A stretch of 64,000 nt of DNA from Haliotis asinina (GCF_037392515.1 NC_090283.1:28536249-28600248); one strand, 5' to 3'; shown: positions 1-12,990, counted from the stretch's first letter. Made by a program: numbers and translations. Notes: generated by a model from the sequence alone, not told the origin.

Positions 1-412
1 AAAGATGCGGAAATTTGTCGCACGCCGTATCGGTGAAACCCACCAAAGCCCCGCATCGGCCGCTGGTATTTGAAAAAAAAAATCAGGTGCATGTGACCTA
101 GGGATAACGCTACACTAGTGCAAGTGAACGTGTCAGTATTTTTCGTGGTGACTCGTCTCTAATGACTGAAAATTTCTAGTACGAATAACACTTTCCAGTT
201 AGTTACGCCCTTTGCATTGATAGTCATGAACGTAGGTGGGAAGGAATGTGAAAATACCGGTTACAACCAGAGTGGACTGGACATAACGCCGTTATACAGC
301 TATGAAATGGCAACTCTGTGACCAGAAGAGATTCATTCTCACGACTGAGAACTTGACGACTGACGCACATGGCCTGCTGAAAGGTGCCTGGCAGCAGTCG
401 TGATGAGACCAA
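1..412 (+). other. 5' flank of gene 1
   Basis: No coding region is recognised here. It precedes the ATG of gene 1 and should hold its promoter and 5' untranslated region. I see no convincing TATA box. The region does not resemble the 5' flanks of the A or B genes. Confidence 0.4.
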
Positions 413-3400
413 ATGAACACTGAACATCTACCCCGCTTGTACAACGTAATGGAACACACAAAACGCGATCATGATCGGTACTGGAAAACAGTAGCTTTCA
501 TCAGCTGTTTCATGTCCATTATGATATTTAATTCTTTTACAGAGACCTACGGTGTCCTGTATATCTACATGAGGGAGCCCCTCCAGACGACCGAGTATAA
601 GCTGTCGTGGATCGGCTCTCTGATGAGTGGCTTTTTTGGTATCACATGTAAGTCTGCCTGTTATATATGCTGACACTGATCTTTGATACTTGGATACTGA
701 AAACATAAACATAAAATGCATCTGTTGCATATTCATGTACAAGGTAAATATGACACAATTTGAGCCTGCTGAAATGTTTCAATTATCAAATGATTATGTA
801 CGTTCGTTCCTCAACTGCATTTTTAAAACGCATGCTATCTATGTTATAGTAATATAATGTGTGGGTTACGGTTTCAGCTTTACTGACGTCAGTGTTAGTG
901 GAGAGAGTGGGTAGTCGATACACACATCTGCTTGGAGGCCTTGTACTTGCCTCCTCTGTGATGGTTAGCAGTTTGACAAGTAGCATTTACGTCCTTTATC
1001 TAACGCTCGGAGTTTTGCCAGGTTTGTTTTAAAGTAGATTTTTAATGTCATATTAATGTGATTAAACACAACGCAAAAACAAATACATGTTACTTGAAAA
1101 GAGTAGGGGATACTCGAAACTCCAAATCTGCAAAATGTTAAGAGATATTAGTTTCGAATGATAATAAGGGACGATCTTGGGAAGCGTTGCATGGGAAATA
1201 TTTCTGCGTTAACGCGTTTGGAATAGTGCTGCATAGTACGATGGCACCGTGAAACACTCAGTATTCTGGCCATTGCATTACAAACTTTGTACTTTGTGAT
1301 CCCCTTATCTTTGTGATAACGCACTTCTTTTTCAAGAAAGAACCCATGCATATAGAATATTTGGACTTTGCAAATTTTGGTGTAGAGATAGTGTAATTCA
1401 CACTTTCGAATTCAATGAGCATGGAAACATCAACTGGTTTTGCTTTGTCACTAGGCGTAGGTTCATCGCTCGTTTTCATCTCCTCAACCGTTCATCTAAA
1501 CCGGTTGTTTTCAAGATGGCGGCCACTTGCTGCCGGTGGTGCAACTATTGGAGGGGCAGTTGCTGGTCTGGTATGGCCCCAACTGATATCCAGTCTAGCT
1601 GACGCGTTTCACTGGTGGGGCGCACTTCTCATCCATGGTGCACTGGTCTTACACATGCTTCCATGTGCGCTGTGGATCAAACCCAATCTCACGAAGGGTA
1701 GGCGATTCTTTCTACTCTTCCTGTTAGCGTAGGTTGGATAACATTCCATACATGCATTTACAAAAGCAGGAGATAAGGGGGATGAACATATATCATGAAT
1801 TCCAAAAGGGTAAGACTCCTCAGGGAGGAGGGAGAAAAGGGATGCACACACCCCTCAGGATCCACCTTTGAAACCGTCCCTTGTCGCTCTAAGAGGCAAC
1901 TATAGTCATATCATGTCCTCGTGACCAGATCGTGTGGGCCTCAAAATCTCAATCTCAAAATGTGTTCAGTCAGCGGTCTTCCCGGGCCAGATTGTTACTG
2001 CTAGTAACATTAAACACAAAAGAAATATGACAACGATTCAATATCATATTGCAGTACCGGTTACCTGGGACAGCAAGGTTCAAAAGGAGGCTCTATGGAA
2101 GAGATTCAGAGGACAGGTCACAACTAAGGCTCCTGGGTACAACTCCTTCTGCCTCTCCTACTTTTTCTTAGGACTTGGTATAATGTCTTTCCCCACATTT
2201 ATCCCGGACTATGTGATGACGTCACTTCCGGGTCACACGTCATCAGAAGTTGCGCTGATTGTCTCCATTTCTGGAGCGGGGAATATATTGGGCAGATGTC
2301 TTTTCAGCGTAGTAGCTATGCTCCATCCAAATTTTCCACTCCATATATCCATTACAGCTACGATTGCTTGTGGGTTGATAAATGTTATAGTGGTGCTATG
2401 TCAGAATATGAACGACTTCTACATTACTGGAGGATTTTATGGACTGGCCTTCGGTGAGTTTCGGTCACGTTGTCAGAATGTTTCTTTCCAGTGCTTCATA
2501 TGAAGCTGTTTATGCAAAGAAGATGTTTTATGTATTTCAGATGTAACGAATCATTCTTGAATAAAGGTCCATTCTAACCACAAATGCATTTCAAGATGTT
2601 CCTATGAATAATGTTTGCTTAGTAATGCCCAGTAACTGTCCTTGCTTCAGGAGGCTTCTCGGTGGCATGGTGTCCGATGTTGGTCCGATTGTTCGGCCTT
2701 GAGAATCTTCCTAAGTTCCTTGGAGGCCAGTTACTGATGCAAGGTATTGGATCGCTGTGCGGACCGCCATTGCTAAGTAAGTACTCATATCTCAATGTTG
2801 TATTAAAAGCTTTCCACCTTTGAGGGATTAAATGGATGTACGAGTCACTTTTCAGCTGTAATTCAGCCCCATCATAGAATATCAGTTTACTGTAAGAGAA
2901 AAGTTTAATCCGCCCTTTTACCACTTTGTTAAAGCACAGAGCATCACATATGATCACAAAGCTCTATCTTATCACTTCCAACAGGACAATTATCTTTGTT
3001 TCATATTCATACCAGCGTCATCGGTTACATTTTGTTATGATATTTTGATATCAAGCCAATAAAATGAGGCTAGGATTTAAAATTTTCAAATGTCAGTAAA
3101 TTTAATGCACCACCCTGTGTTAGAACTAGAGTAGCCTAGCTTAGCTTGTTGATCATGTGCCAGCTCCTTTTGCAGAGTAGCCTCCCTTGCTGATCATGTG
3201 CACACTCCTTTTGCAGAGTAACCAAGGTTAAAATTCCCATCTCCGTCCATCGACCTCAGTTGAGCTATTTGTGGATATGGAAGAATACTTTCATGTGAAA
3301 GGTAGATCCTTTACGTGGACGGAGATGTATGTAGGGAAGGCGAGCTAATGCCTTGACCTGTTTGTCGTTTGTCTGTGCTACATGCATCGTCATCCGAGAA

Positions 3401-4272
3401 GCACTGCAACAAGCAAGTTGAAGCTTCACATGCTTGTTCCTACCTTTAAAGATACCATGATTTGTTCGAAAGGTCCGAATACGGATTCCATATAGCAGCC
3501 ACGGTAGTTGTGTCTACAAACACTTTTATGGCAATTATTCAGCCCGAATTTTTCTTGGCATTTCAACCACATTAAAAGTTGAAATAATATTACTTTCTCA
3601 GTGTTGGATCAAAAGGGCTACGCGTATCAAGAAAAGGTGACACGAGAAAGGATCCCGATTGCTGTCTACTCGTCGACTGTATTAGTTTTTTGACCAAAAA
3701 GTACCAGGTGCCAGAAACGGATATTATCAGTCCTATATTTTAATGACTTTGGCATAAGGTGGTCGAATATCGAGTCACCGATCTTCTGCACTCCAGGCAG
3801 ACGCTTCACTAGAATTTGGTTTCATTAGTACAGGGTGTAAAAACGGGATTTGTTTATATTTTATTTTATTTTTTGCAGTATTATATGATATTTTATTATA
3901 CTTTGACTCACAAACGTCTAACTACATATACAGGTTCTCTGCCATGCCCATAGCTATATTTCTTACCCACTTGATGAATGAGGTCAATCAACTGGACAAT
4001 ACTTAGTTAGAAACAACCCTTGTTCTCGTGTAGGATGCCCTGACTCTTGTCCTGTAAACATCAGTTTGTTGCCCTCAGGTTACCTGGCAGATGTGTCTGG
4101 TCAGAACGAGATCATCTTCTACACCACCGGAGCTTCATTCATCAGTAGCTTCCTGGTCGTGCTTCCCTTCCTGCTCGGACGACAGTGTGGACCCGGACAT
4201 AGAGATGACTGCCCCGTTGCCGGAGTAACCAACCAAGCAGTGGAACTAGAATCCATCGACAGTCCTGTATGA
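413..4272 (+). CDS. Gene 1: monocarboxylate-transporter-like MFS protein (six exons)
   Basis: Predicted exons are 413-647, 878-1021, 1455-1697, 2055-2453, 2651-2776 and 4079-4272. All have GT donors and AG acceptors and all introns are phase 1, giving 446 aa. The family call rests on the SLC16/MCT layout: TM1 with a YGVLYIYMRE end, SWIGSL, a long exon 3 containing FSRWRPLA and ending in a proline-rich loop, then AGNILGR in TM8 and LFGLENLPKF plus GPPLL in TM10-11. MCTs are 12-TM plasma-membrane carriers for lactate, pyruvate, ketone bodies, aromatic amino acids or thyroid hormones; the substrate here is unknown. The N tail is short (about 22 residues before TM1) against about 62 in the A and B genes. 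E44 sits where MCT1 has its TM1 lysine, and N284 where it has the TM8 aspartate; R288 is kept. The protein ends in SPV, a possible class I PDZ ligand. This is the most divergent member of the array. Confidence 0.87.
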
Positions 4273-4434
4273 CATCCACTGACGTACATATGACATGTCG
4301 TTTGAAATACGCTCGAATTTCAATCTCAGTGGATAACGAATACGCCAGCCACAAACGATTAAAGGTATACCATCAGTTTTTACGGTTAATAATTGAACAC
4401 GGTTGTAACCAGTGTATTTTGTTAGGGGAATGCG

Positions 4435-4440
4435 AATAAA
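4435..4440 (+). other. Possible polyadenylation signal of gene 1
   Basis: An AATAAA hexamer lies about 160 nt after the gene 1 stop and before the SINE, a plausible 3' end for its mRNA. Confidence 0.4.
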
Positions 4441-4521
4441 TACACTTTTCTCAGGCATACACATTTTAGTACTATCTGTACAGAGTGAGGTAGACAAGAG
4501 ACGCAACTGACAATGAAGATT

Positions 4522-4664
4522 GGGCGGTGGGGTAGCCTAATGGTAACCATCGCGCCGAACACCCGGGTTCGATTCCCTACTCGGGCACAATGTGTGAAGA
4601 CCTTTTCTGTAATCCGATCTGGAGCCACACAGAAGGCTAACGGTACAGTAGTTGCTGTTTGACG
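4522..4664 (+). mobile_element. tRNA-derived SINE head
   Basis: An RNA polymerase III type 2 internal promoter is visible: box A TAGCCTAATGG at 4533-4543 and a perfect box B GGTTCGATTCC at 4566-4576, followed by ACAATGTGTGAAG as in mollusc SINEs. The body runs into the interspersed repeat at 4665. It is not a tRNA gene, because no acceptor stem closes around it. Confidence 0.7.
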
Positions 4665-4824
4665 TCTAATTCAGCATTATTCCAGATATATGACCATGGT
4701 CTGTAAGTAATCGAATCTGGACCAGACGATCCAGTAATTAACAGCATGAACATCCATCTATGTAGTTGGGATACCATGACATGTGTCAACCAAGTCCGAC
4801 CACCCGATCTCCTTAGTCGCCTAA
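4665..4824 (+). repeat. Gastropod interspersed repeat, + copy
   Basis: The copy contains the family landmarks TTCAGCATTATTCCAG, CTGTAAGTAATCGAATCTGG, CATGACATGTGTCAACCAAG and CCACCCGATC...TTAGTCGCC. Related copies are at 16151, 19870, 20060, 23869, 45651 and 48903. Confidence 0.7.
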
Positions 4825-4825
4825 G

Positions 4826-5873
4826 CGCATCAGTCTACACGACTGACATAGGTTGTCAGACATCAAGCGCATCAGTCTACACGACTGACATAGGGTGACA
4901 GACATCAAGCGCATCAGTCTACACGACTGACATAGGGAGACAGACATCAAGTGCATCAGTCTACACGACTGACATAGGGTGACAGACATCAAGCGCATCA
5001 GTCTACAAGACTGACATAGGGAGACAGACATCAAGTGCATCAGTCTACACGACTGACATAGGGAGACAGACATCAAGTGCATCAGTCTACACGACTGACA
5101 TAGGGTGACAGACATCAAGCGCATCAGTCTTCACGACTGACATAGGGAGACAGACATCAAGTGCATCAGTCTATACGACTGACATAGGGAGACAGACATC
5201 AAGCGCATCAGTCTACACGACTGACATAGGGTGAGAGACATCAAGTGCATCAGTCTATACGACTGACATAGGGAGACAGACATCAAGCGCATCAGTCTAT
5301 ACGACTGACATAGGGTGAGAGACATCAAGTGCATCAGTCTACACGACTGACATAGGGAGACAGACATCAAGCGCATCAGTCTACACGGCTGACATAGGTT
5401 GTCAGACATCAAGCGCATCAGTCTACATGACTGACATAGGGTGACAGGCATCAAGCGCATCAGTCTACACGCCTGCATAGGGAGACAGACATCAAGTGCA
5501 TCAGTCTACACAACTGAGATAGGTTGTCAGACATCAAACGCATCTGTCTACACAACTGACACAGGGTGACAGACATCAAGCGGATCAGTCTACACGACTG
5601 ACATAGGGTGACAGACATCAAGCGTATCAGTGTACACAACTGAGATAGGTTGTCAGACATCAAGCGCATCTGTCTACACAACTGACATAGGGTGACAGAC
5701 ATCAAGCGGATCAGTCTACACGACTGACATAGGGTGACAGACATCAAGCGCATCTGTCTACACAACTGACATAGGGTGACAGACACCAAGCGCATCAGAC
5801 AACACGACTGACATAGGGAGACAGACATCAAGCGCATCAGACAACACGACTGATCATGACATAGGGTTACAGA
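4826..5873. repeat. 42-bp minisatellite, about 25 units
   Basis: The unit is 42 bp, with core GCGCATCAGTCTACACGACT followed by GACATAGG(G/T)NG(A/T)CAGACATCAA. About 25 units lie in tandem. Each contains CAGTC-TACAC-GACTG, a 5-bp-stem hairpin. Units differ mainly at GTGACAG/GAGACAG/TTGTCAG and at GCGC/GTGC/GCGG. Because 42 is a multiple of three, the - strand stays open with a 14-residue repeat; I treat this as a by-product and not a gene. Confidence 0.95.
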
Positions 5874-7002
5874 CATGAACAAAGTTACCCAATCTGACAA
5901 TCCGCAGGATTTATGCATCGAACTAAAACTACACATTATTAAACATACTTCCGTATGTCACATCAACCGTGAAATCGGAACATCTTGTATTCATCAAGTT
6001 AAAATGAGAACTTTCAAAACCATAAAATATTTCATTGATATGATAGTAAAAACACTCTTAATGACCTGGAGAAAATCACTGGAACAAATTATCGGTTCAG
6101 ATTGTTCGAAGAATACACCCAAGCACAGACGGAGGATCCTGTGTTTGGACGGTACCTGCACTTGTTACCTCATGCATCATTTACACTTACACCATTAAAT
6201 AATCTAAGTGTGTACTGATGTCAAGAAACAAATTCAGCACTCGCATTATCTCGTCACTCCGATAATATTTTCGTGATCTCAGTTGTTTTGCTTTATTTTA
6301 TGTTTATTCGGAAACTTGAAATTCCACATTTTCCCCATTGCTTACATTAGTTTCTCATTACGTCGACTAATTTCTCGTAAGTTTTTATTAAAAATTCAAC
6401 ATTTTGAGAAAATATGTGAACTTACGAAAACTTAATAAAAGAAAACTCTAAACGAGGAAGTAATCGAAGCAACAACACAATAATGTATTTGAAATAAATA
6501 TGTGTGAACGTAATTATCACAAAATACATTATCCAATTAAAAACAAATGGCAGTTTCGTAATTGAAATTTCAAGGAAATATTTGAATGATTAGAAAAAAT
6601 AATCGACCAGAACATAAGAGCAACCAGAGAAAAATCGGAAATTCTCACAAACTCAAATTAGCTCATATTCACCTAATTATAACCAAACCAGTTTACGAGT
6701 GAATACCTGATATTTCTTACATAGTTTTCCGTTACAAGGCTACATATATGCTGTAGTGTAAGTGACACCATTGATCTTCCGTAAATAGTTCGAGCCCAGT
6801 ACTGCCCATTAGTGTCCACTGCTTTTAACATGTCTGCGTCAATAATATTTTGATGGGAAATTTCATTTGTTGGAAATTTCAGTAACAATATCGCCGTTGA
6901 GTCACATTACCGTAATAATCAAAGTAACCGATAATGAAAATCGAATTTCCAAGTGATGTTAAGTGGTATATTTTACCAACTACATACACAGACATTTTGT
7001 TA
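5874..7002. other. AT-rich spacer
   Basis: No recognised gene. The sequence is strongly AT-rich from about 6.2 kb. A short + frame crosses the end of the minisatellite near 5875 but has no family resemblance. Confidence 0.4.
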
Positions 7003-7147
7003 CGGCCAGAATGCTAAAAGTGTTGGCCAGCTATTAAAAAGAAATGTGACCCATCATATTTAATATTCAAAACACTAAACATTGTGACCCAATAATAATT
7101 ATTACTTCATTAATAACAAAATATACAGAAAATACACACTCGTAACA
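7003..7147 (-). mobile_element. LTR fragment (retroelement fossil)
   Basis: The block reads, on the - strand, from TGTTACGAGTGTGTATTTTC through the ATAATTATTATTGGGTCACA region. It matches the outer part of the LTRs at 24561, 38897 and 48546. No internal element lies next to it. It is a truncated, isolated fragment. Confidence 0.65.
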
Positions 7148-8130
7148 CTATTCAGAGCGAAACTACCACGGCTACCAGTATAAATGTCTATCTGCTTTAC
7201 ATCAGTGACATGACAAGTTTCTAAAGTCAGCCATCATGTAAGAAAATGCTCCACGTAATGAACAACAGTCGTAAATCTTGACCGTACTTAACGGAATTGG
7301 TCCGAGGTTCTGTCAGGCGTGCTCATTTGAACATGTTCTACTCAGTGTCATGATTAATTCATTTCGAGGAATTATTATTTGTATAATGATTCTGTGCGAA
7401 TTTACCGTAAATACTGTGTCATAAAATTCATTTATTTCATTTGCGGACCTAGATTGAAACTGTCTAAGGGTATAGTCATTTGTAATCTGTTTGTGTCAAA
7501 GTGATACCTATGAATCATAATCTAACTCCAAATGAGTTCATGATCAAACTGTTACTTTGCCCTTGTCGCACAGAAAATCAAAACAAAATGATGATAATTT
7601 GTAGAGTAATTTGGTCGTATGATATCATCGCGTTGAAATGAATGAATTGATCATGAACCATTTGGACTTAGACTGTGAGTCATCGGTATCAGTTTGACGC
7701 AAAGAGACTATAGGTCATTATTAATATCATGTCATGTTATCATAAATTTTTAAATACATGTACATTGATTTATTTCAAATAAAATGGCAGTCTTCCTGAG
7801 GTATATCCAAGGAACCCACAGCTCTCTCTTCTCTTCCAGTCCAGCTGCCTAGATGTTATGCCCCATATGATTTCCCATTCCGCCACCTGTTGATGTTGCA
7901 AGTATTCGCCCAGAAGCGTCGTGTACATAATCCAGCAGTTGCACATCCATAGAAGAGTGTCTTGTATTCGCCATATGAGGACTGGCAATACCCTCAGCTC
8001 ACGTAGCACAAGTCTTGACAGACCTAGAATAAATAAGTGCAATTAGTCTCGGCACTACATTAGTAGGGTATATCTTCACATGGGTGACACTTATTTGTCA
8101 CACTGGGTGATGTTCTATGGCTACATCATC
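7148..8130. other. Intergenic sequence before A1
   Basis: No recognised gene. A 90-residue - strand frame at 7770-8042 has no family resemblance and no matching exon structure. Confidence 0.35.
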
Positions 8131-8204
8131 ACATCGCTTTCACCCTGCTGTGACCTAGTAGCTGTTCTCAGAAGCAGAACTGCTGTGTGTTTGAGCTTGT
8201 TACA
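8131..8204 (+). promoter_or_regulatory. Conserved 5' flank/UTR of A1
   Basis: These 74 bp just before the A1 ATG match 26422-26495 before A2 with about four differences. The match breaks off sharply upstream in both places. It probably represents the shared 5' untranslated region and proximal promoter carried along by the duplication. Confidence 0.5.
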
Positions 8205-10923
8205 ATGTTTTCCGGCGATGTGTTGGATGTTCCTGGTGAACTCAGAATGGGGACATGTCGAGACGAAAGGTGTCCCAGTCGTCCACCAAATGGTGATAAT
8301 GTTGGAAGTGTTCATCAAAGGCAATCTCCCAAAAACAGAATCTCTGTGACTAGCTCTCCCGAAGGCACACGTCGTGTTACCTCAAGTACATACTGGCAGA
8401 TTGGTTCTGTGGTGAGCTGTTTCGTTGCCAACATGTTTTATGGCGGTCTAGCAACTTCGTACGGAGTAATGTATACATACATGAAGGACTCTCTTGGCGT
8501 CTCAGAGGAGGAGGTGACGTGGATAGGATCTCTCTACGGCGGATTTTGTGGGATTGCATGTAAGCGTTCAGAATTTCTGAAGACTTTCTCAGTTACGGCA
8601 AATGTGTTTCAAAGTATTCAAACAATTCTTCAACATTTACTAATTCATTATTATATGGATCAAAACATAGAGATTTACCCATGTTTACGTTGGTATATTT
8701 TTTAGCTTTTAGCTGCACACACAGTACCAATTACAATGTATTGATATGCAGTAGCATGGATACCAGAATACATTGATGTACATAAAGTCTAACAACAGAT
8801 TCGCACATCAAAGTGAATCTTAAGGGTTTTTTAAAATTCTAAAACTAAAATGTTTTTAAGTTGCAAATGTGAAAACTGTAATTGGATGAATCATTCCATT
8901 CACCCCCATCACAACTGGAAACAGAGGTATATGCCAACAATATTCAACACACATTATGTTTATTCCAGCTATACTAGGGGTGGTGTGTGTGGATCGCCTT
9001 GGGGGTCGTCTTACCACGTTGTTTGGAGGTTTGCTGGCTGTATCTGGCTTTATCATCGGCAGCCAGGTGAACGACTTGAATGCGTTGTACTTCTCACTTG
9101 GAGTGTTTCCAGGTCTGTCCTGAGTCAGGTCCTATTGAACGATTATTGATGCGGTGTTTGTGTGGGTAACTATTGAAGTCTATAAATTCCTAGCATTGTT
9201 AATGGTTTAATGAGTTTGAATACAAATAGAACATACAGAAGCTTTTAACAAAGGAAACATATTTTATTTTCATTTAGTAAAACTACTAAAGTCTGGTAAT
9301 ATTTCTAAAACATATGTACACATGGAACATGATTACTATGTATTGGACAAAATAGAATATGTTTTTGAAAATCCACTACTTATCCAGTTGTCCTTAAATT
9401 ATATATGTGAATGACTGGGGTGTTTTATAAAGGAAATAGATCATGTTTGGTATATTTTACCTCAGGTACTGGAGCTTGCTTGGCATATACAGCAACTATG
9501 ATACATGTCACCAAACAGTTTTCAAAATGGAGACCCGTCGCCGTTGGAATATCTGTAACTGGGTTAGCCATTGGAATGCTGATGTGGCCCCCGTTATCAG
9601 ATGTTACTGCGGACACGACTGGTTGGCGGGGTACATGTCTCATCAATGGTGCACTGACACTACACTTTATACCTTGCGCTATGCTGATTACTCCGAAAAC
9701 CAAACCAAGTAAGTACCAACAGCAACATATTTTAATTCAGTGTCAGTTCACTTAGAAAGAGGGAATCAATGATGTATTTTGCATTTGCATGTTAAAACCA
9801 TTATCACAATGTTCTTTGTCATTCTTTCAGGTTCTTCTCATGAGCAAAATGTCTCACTATGTCAGACAATGGTCAATTGTCTACAGATATTCAGGATCCC
9901 AGGAACAGTCACAGCCTCAATTGCTCACATCACCCTCGGATTCAGCTACTACACATTCAACACCTTCGTTCCTGGATACCTCACTTCCACGATGTCACGA
10001 CTGACGCCATCACAAGCTGCTCTCATCGTGACCGCCCCCGGGTATGGCAGCATGGTTGGTCGTATTATATTTGCCGGCATTTCCATGGCAACTGAGAAAG
10101 CAGCATACTACATATTCCTTCTTTCCATCTGTGGAATGGGCGTCACCAACCTCTTAATTCCGCTCTGCGAAAATGCCACTGCGTTTTACATAACCGGGGC
10201 GATTTATGGACTTGGCATAGGTAAGGTTTTGAAAATGCACATTATTTTGTTAATTTTATGTCTTTAATTCAGACTATTGATATTTATATCATTGGACCAA
10301 AACTGACTTCTGATTTCATTTTGTCTTTTTTTCTGTTGACTGACTTCTCCAGCTAATACTATTTTGTAAAAGTGTTTAATTGGCATTTCAGGTGGCTTTT
10401 TCGGTGTTCTTACTCTTGTGCTAGTTCAGCTGTTCGGACTTCAGAATTTGTCAAACACATTTGGCATTTTTATGATGTGCATAGGATTTGGGGCATTTGG
10501 AGGATCTCCAATACAAAGTAAGACATACAACAACTTATGGAAAACTATGAATAATACTCGTCAATCTAAGGGAATTATCTTACCACAATCAAGAAACGAT
10601 ATTTTTATGAACTATAGCATGCATCGCTCCCTTCTATGGGAAGTCAAACCTTTGCGACTCACTCGATGAGTAATTCTTTGAAAACATCTGAACAAATTGC
10701 AGTGAATTTAACTATTACAGGTTACCTATCAACGATATATGACAAGGCTACCCCATTCTACCTTGCTGGAGGTTCGTTCATCGTGACGATGATGTTGATG
10801 ATGTCGGTGGTGATGAGGAAACAAATGGTGTTCTGTACAAAGACAATGAGTTCAGACAGTCAGGACGCTGTAGGTGTTGACAACAGTGGTTACAGCACAG
10901 ACACTGTCGATACCGTGGTTTGA
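8205..10923 (+). CDS. Gene A1: monocarboxylate-transporter-like MFS protein (six exons)
   Basis: Predicted exons are 8205-8559, 8969-9112, 9466-9708, 9831-10220, 10392-10517 and 10721-10923, giving 486 aa. The start is ATG 8205 with A at -3; an upstream in-frame GTG has no support. A 62-residue polar N tail (residues 1-62) precedes TM1 at about 65-92 (YWQIGSVVSCFVANMFYGGL). SYGVMYTYMK, EEEVTWIGSL, the exon 3 core FSKWRPVAVG, GYGSMVGR in TM8 and LFGLQNLSNTFG fit the SLC16/MCT family. T84 and S321 replace the MCT1 TM1 lysine and TM8 aspartate; R325 is kept. The C tail carries AVGVDNSGYSTD, a motif shared with A2, B1 and B2, and ends in TVV, a possible PDZ ligand. Exon 1 is near-identical to A2, later exons much less so. 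It is probably a 12-TM plasma-membrane carrier; substrate unknown. Confidence 0.9.
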
Positions 10924-12554
10924 TCTGATATCTGGATCCAGTGTACTGGATACAGTCGCGTGACTATAAGGAGGGTCCTGACAAGGCATCAACAAGCGTT
11001 GAAACGCGACACTCTTTAGCATACCTCTACTGATGTATTGGAAAAGACGAATACCAGTCGAACTATCATGGTCATTATTTGCTCGACTATTTCTACAGCC
11101 CTGTCTAAGTTGCCCCGTTTGGGATTTGCTGTTATCCAGGTAGAAATATAGGTTTACGAAAATGAAGAGCAGAAAAAAGCAATTTACATATACTGAGTAC
11201 ATGTGAGTGTGAGTATCCCCCAAGGTACCTCCTCATGTTTGCTAATCTGATGGAGCAAAATATTTATGAAAAGTAACGTGATGAAGATGAACTAAATTCT
11301 TGTCATTAGCAAGGACCTTTCTAGAAACCAGCAGATATACAATGGCAATGTCTGTGTTCTTGACCTTCAAATAATATTTCTTCTAAAAACCCAATTGTCA
11401 TGCAAGCAAAGAAATTTCTTGATGATTGCCCTCCAGACTTCGATGCTACTTATGTTCACTTTTCAAAATATACACTTTTTATATCCCCTATGGTACAGTT
11501 TCCCGTTTTTTCAATCGAACAATGTATTTAATTGTCTCCTATGGCCTGAAAATGGCTATGAAACATAACCCAGCATCTAATGCCTGATGGCATTCCAAGT
11601 CCATACTGGAAATACTTGAAACGGTTATACTCCATGTCCAGTCCATGAATGGTTTAGTCTGACTTTGAAAGGAAGTTCTTCCATAGATGTGCAAAGGACA
11701 TGCTCATGGGTCCAGAGCAATGACATGAGATGGGCTATAATGTCTTTGATAGATGAATGGTTATGAAGCATCTTTGTGTCTTTGGGAGTTGTCCACTACA
11801 TTGCCTGTCCAGAACAAGGCTTATCATTCAATTTCTAATCCCAATTGTGAGCACGTGTTGTAATGTTCTAAATAACCAAGACAAGAGAATACATTACTTT
11901 GAATCAACATGACAAGTATATTGATACTTGCTTGGACATTTCTATCCTCAGTGTTACATATATCTTGGGACTAGGTAACATGTTCATGGTGTTTCCTATT
12001 ATCGATGATATTTAGAACTGAGACATGCTAAACAGTAGTATTAGTATACTTACACAATACATGGAGGCGTAACCAGAAGGTAGGGGATTGTGCCAAGTCA
12101 ACTTCTTGTTCATGATAGTAATAATGTCGTTTTGAATCTGCTTGACATGTGACCTTACTTTCTATCGACTTTGTAAATAGTTTGTTTTCTGATTACATTA
12201 AATGTGTGACATTTAATGCATTGATTTGTGTGGTATTTCAGCCAGCTGTACATGGCAGTCCTCGAAGAATAAATCCTTACGGTCTTTGAAAAAGCATCCA
12301 TGGAGATGTTAAAAATATTCCATGTTTCGTTCTAGTTCCTTGTTTGTCGAAAATGAACGGAGATGGCACATACACACGCATGCACGTTGTCATATGAGCG
12401 GAATATTCTTAAGTACGAGGTTAAACCCCATTTCACTCCTGCTGAGCTTCAATCGCTTGTATCACGCACTGACAGGGAACAAATATTATTGGAGATTGTC
12501 AAAAGACAAAGTCAGAAAATGCTACCAGGCCAACCTTTGAATCTAAACCAACAA
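10924..12554. other. 3' flank of A1 and spacer
   Basis: This must contain the A1 3' untranslated region; no AATAAA lies close to the stop. No other gene is recognised. Confidence 0.4.
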
Positions 12555-12858
12555 AAATTCACAATGTCTCCAGTTAATAATCTGTACATGAAGGCGTATG
12601 AACCATCTCTAAAACAACGTTGCATAATATTAAGTTTACACTGTTTCGTACAACTTTCTTCAAGCACATTTAATCCAACTTGCGCTATTTTCAGTTATAA
12701 GGGTCTGCATCATGCAAAACAATCAGTTATTCCACCCTTTGAAGGAAGACTACATCCTGACATTTATCCACCAGAGCTTGACCTCAATCACGTTCTCTCT
12801 TCAGAATTCGTTCCGCTTCTCAATGGCAACTGGCAATGTCATAGCGATATTTTCATTT
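12555..12858 (+). mobile_element. Decayed LINE ORF2 fragment, + strand
   Basis: The reading frame contains SPVNNLYMKAYEPSLKQR, matching SPIDSLYVEADEPSLEQR in the LINE ORF2 near 56.9 kb, followed by weaker similarity through SVIPPFEGRLHPD. This is the stretch between the reverse transcriptase and RNase H domains of an I-group LINE. It lies in the opposite orientation to the next fragment and is more diverged than the 55-64 kb copies. Confidence 0.65.
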
Positions 12859-12862
12859 AAAG

Positions 12863-12990
12863 TGGGTGAGTGATTTAATATCTAACGACATATTTCAGCC
12901 ATATCGTGACGAAAAACAATTCATACAATAAAAAATGTAAACATTTGTGTAAAATCTGTCGATGATGGACAGTAAAAATATTAGAGCATC
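12863..12990 (-). mobile_element. LINE 3' terminus, - strand
   Basis: The text GTGAGTGATTTAATATCTAA followed by TTTCAGCCATATCGTGACGA matches the 3' end of the LINE at 55158, so this is a short 3' terminal piece of a - strand insertion. Confidence 0.6.

Noticed and set aside
4522-4600. A tRNA gene after gene 1
   Set aside because: Both pol III boxes are present but no acceptor stem closes, and the sequence continues into a SINE body seen elsewhere.
4826-5873. CRISPR-like array
   Set aside because: Units are contiguous with no unique spacers, and the genome is eukaryotic; it is a minisatellite.
4813-5936. Long - strand frames with repeated MRLMSVTLCQSCRL peptide
   Set aside because: They follow directly from the 42-bp minisatellite, whose unit length is a multiple of three; no start context, domain or flanking exon supports a gene.
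8187-8204. Extended start for A1 (and the same for A2 at 26478)
   Set aside because: The upstream codon is GTG; the next in-frame ATG (8205, 26496) has A at -3 and fits both copies.
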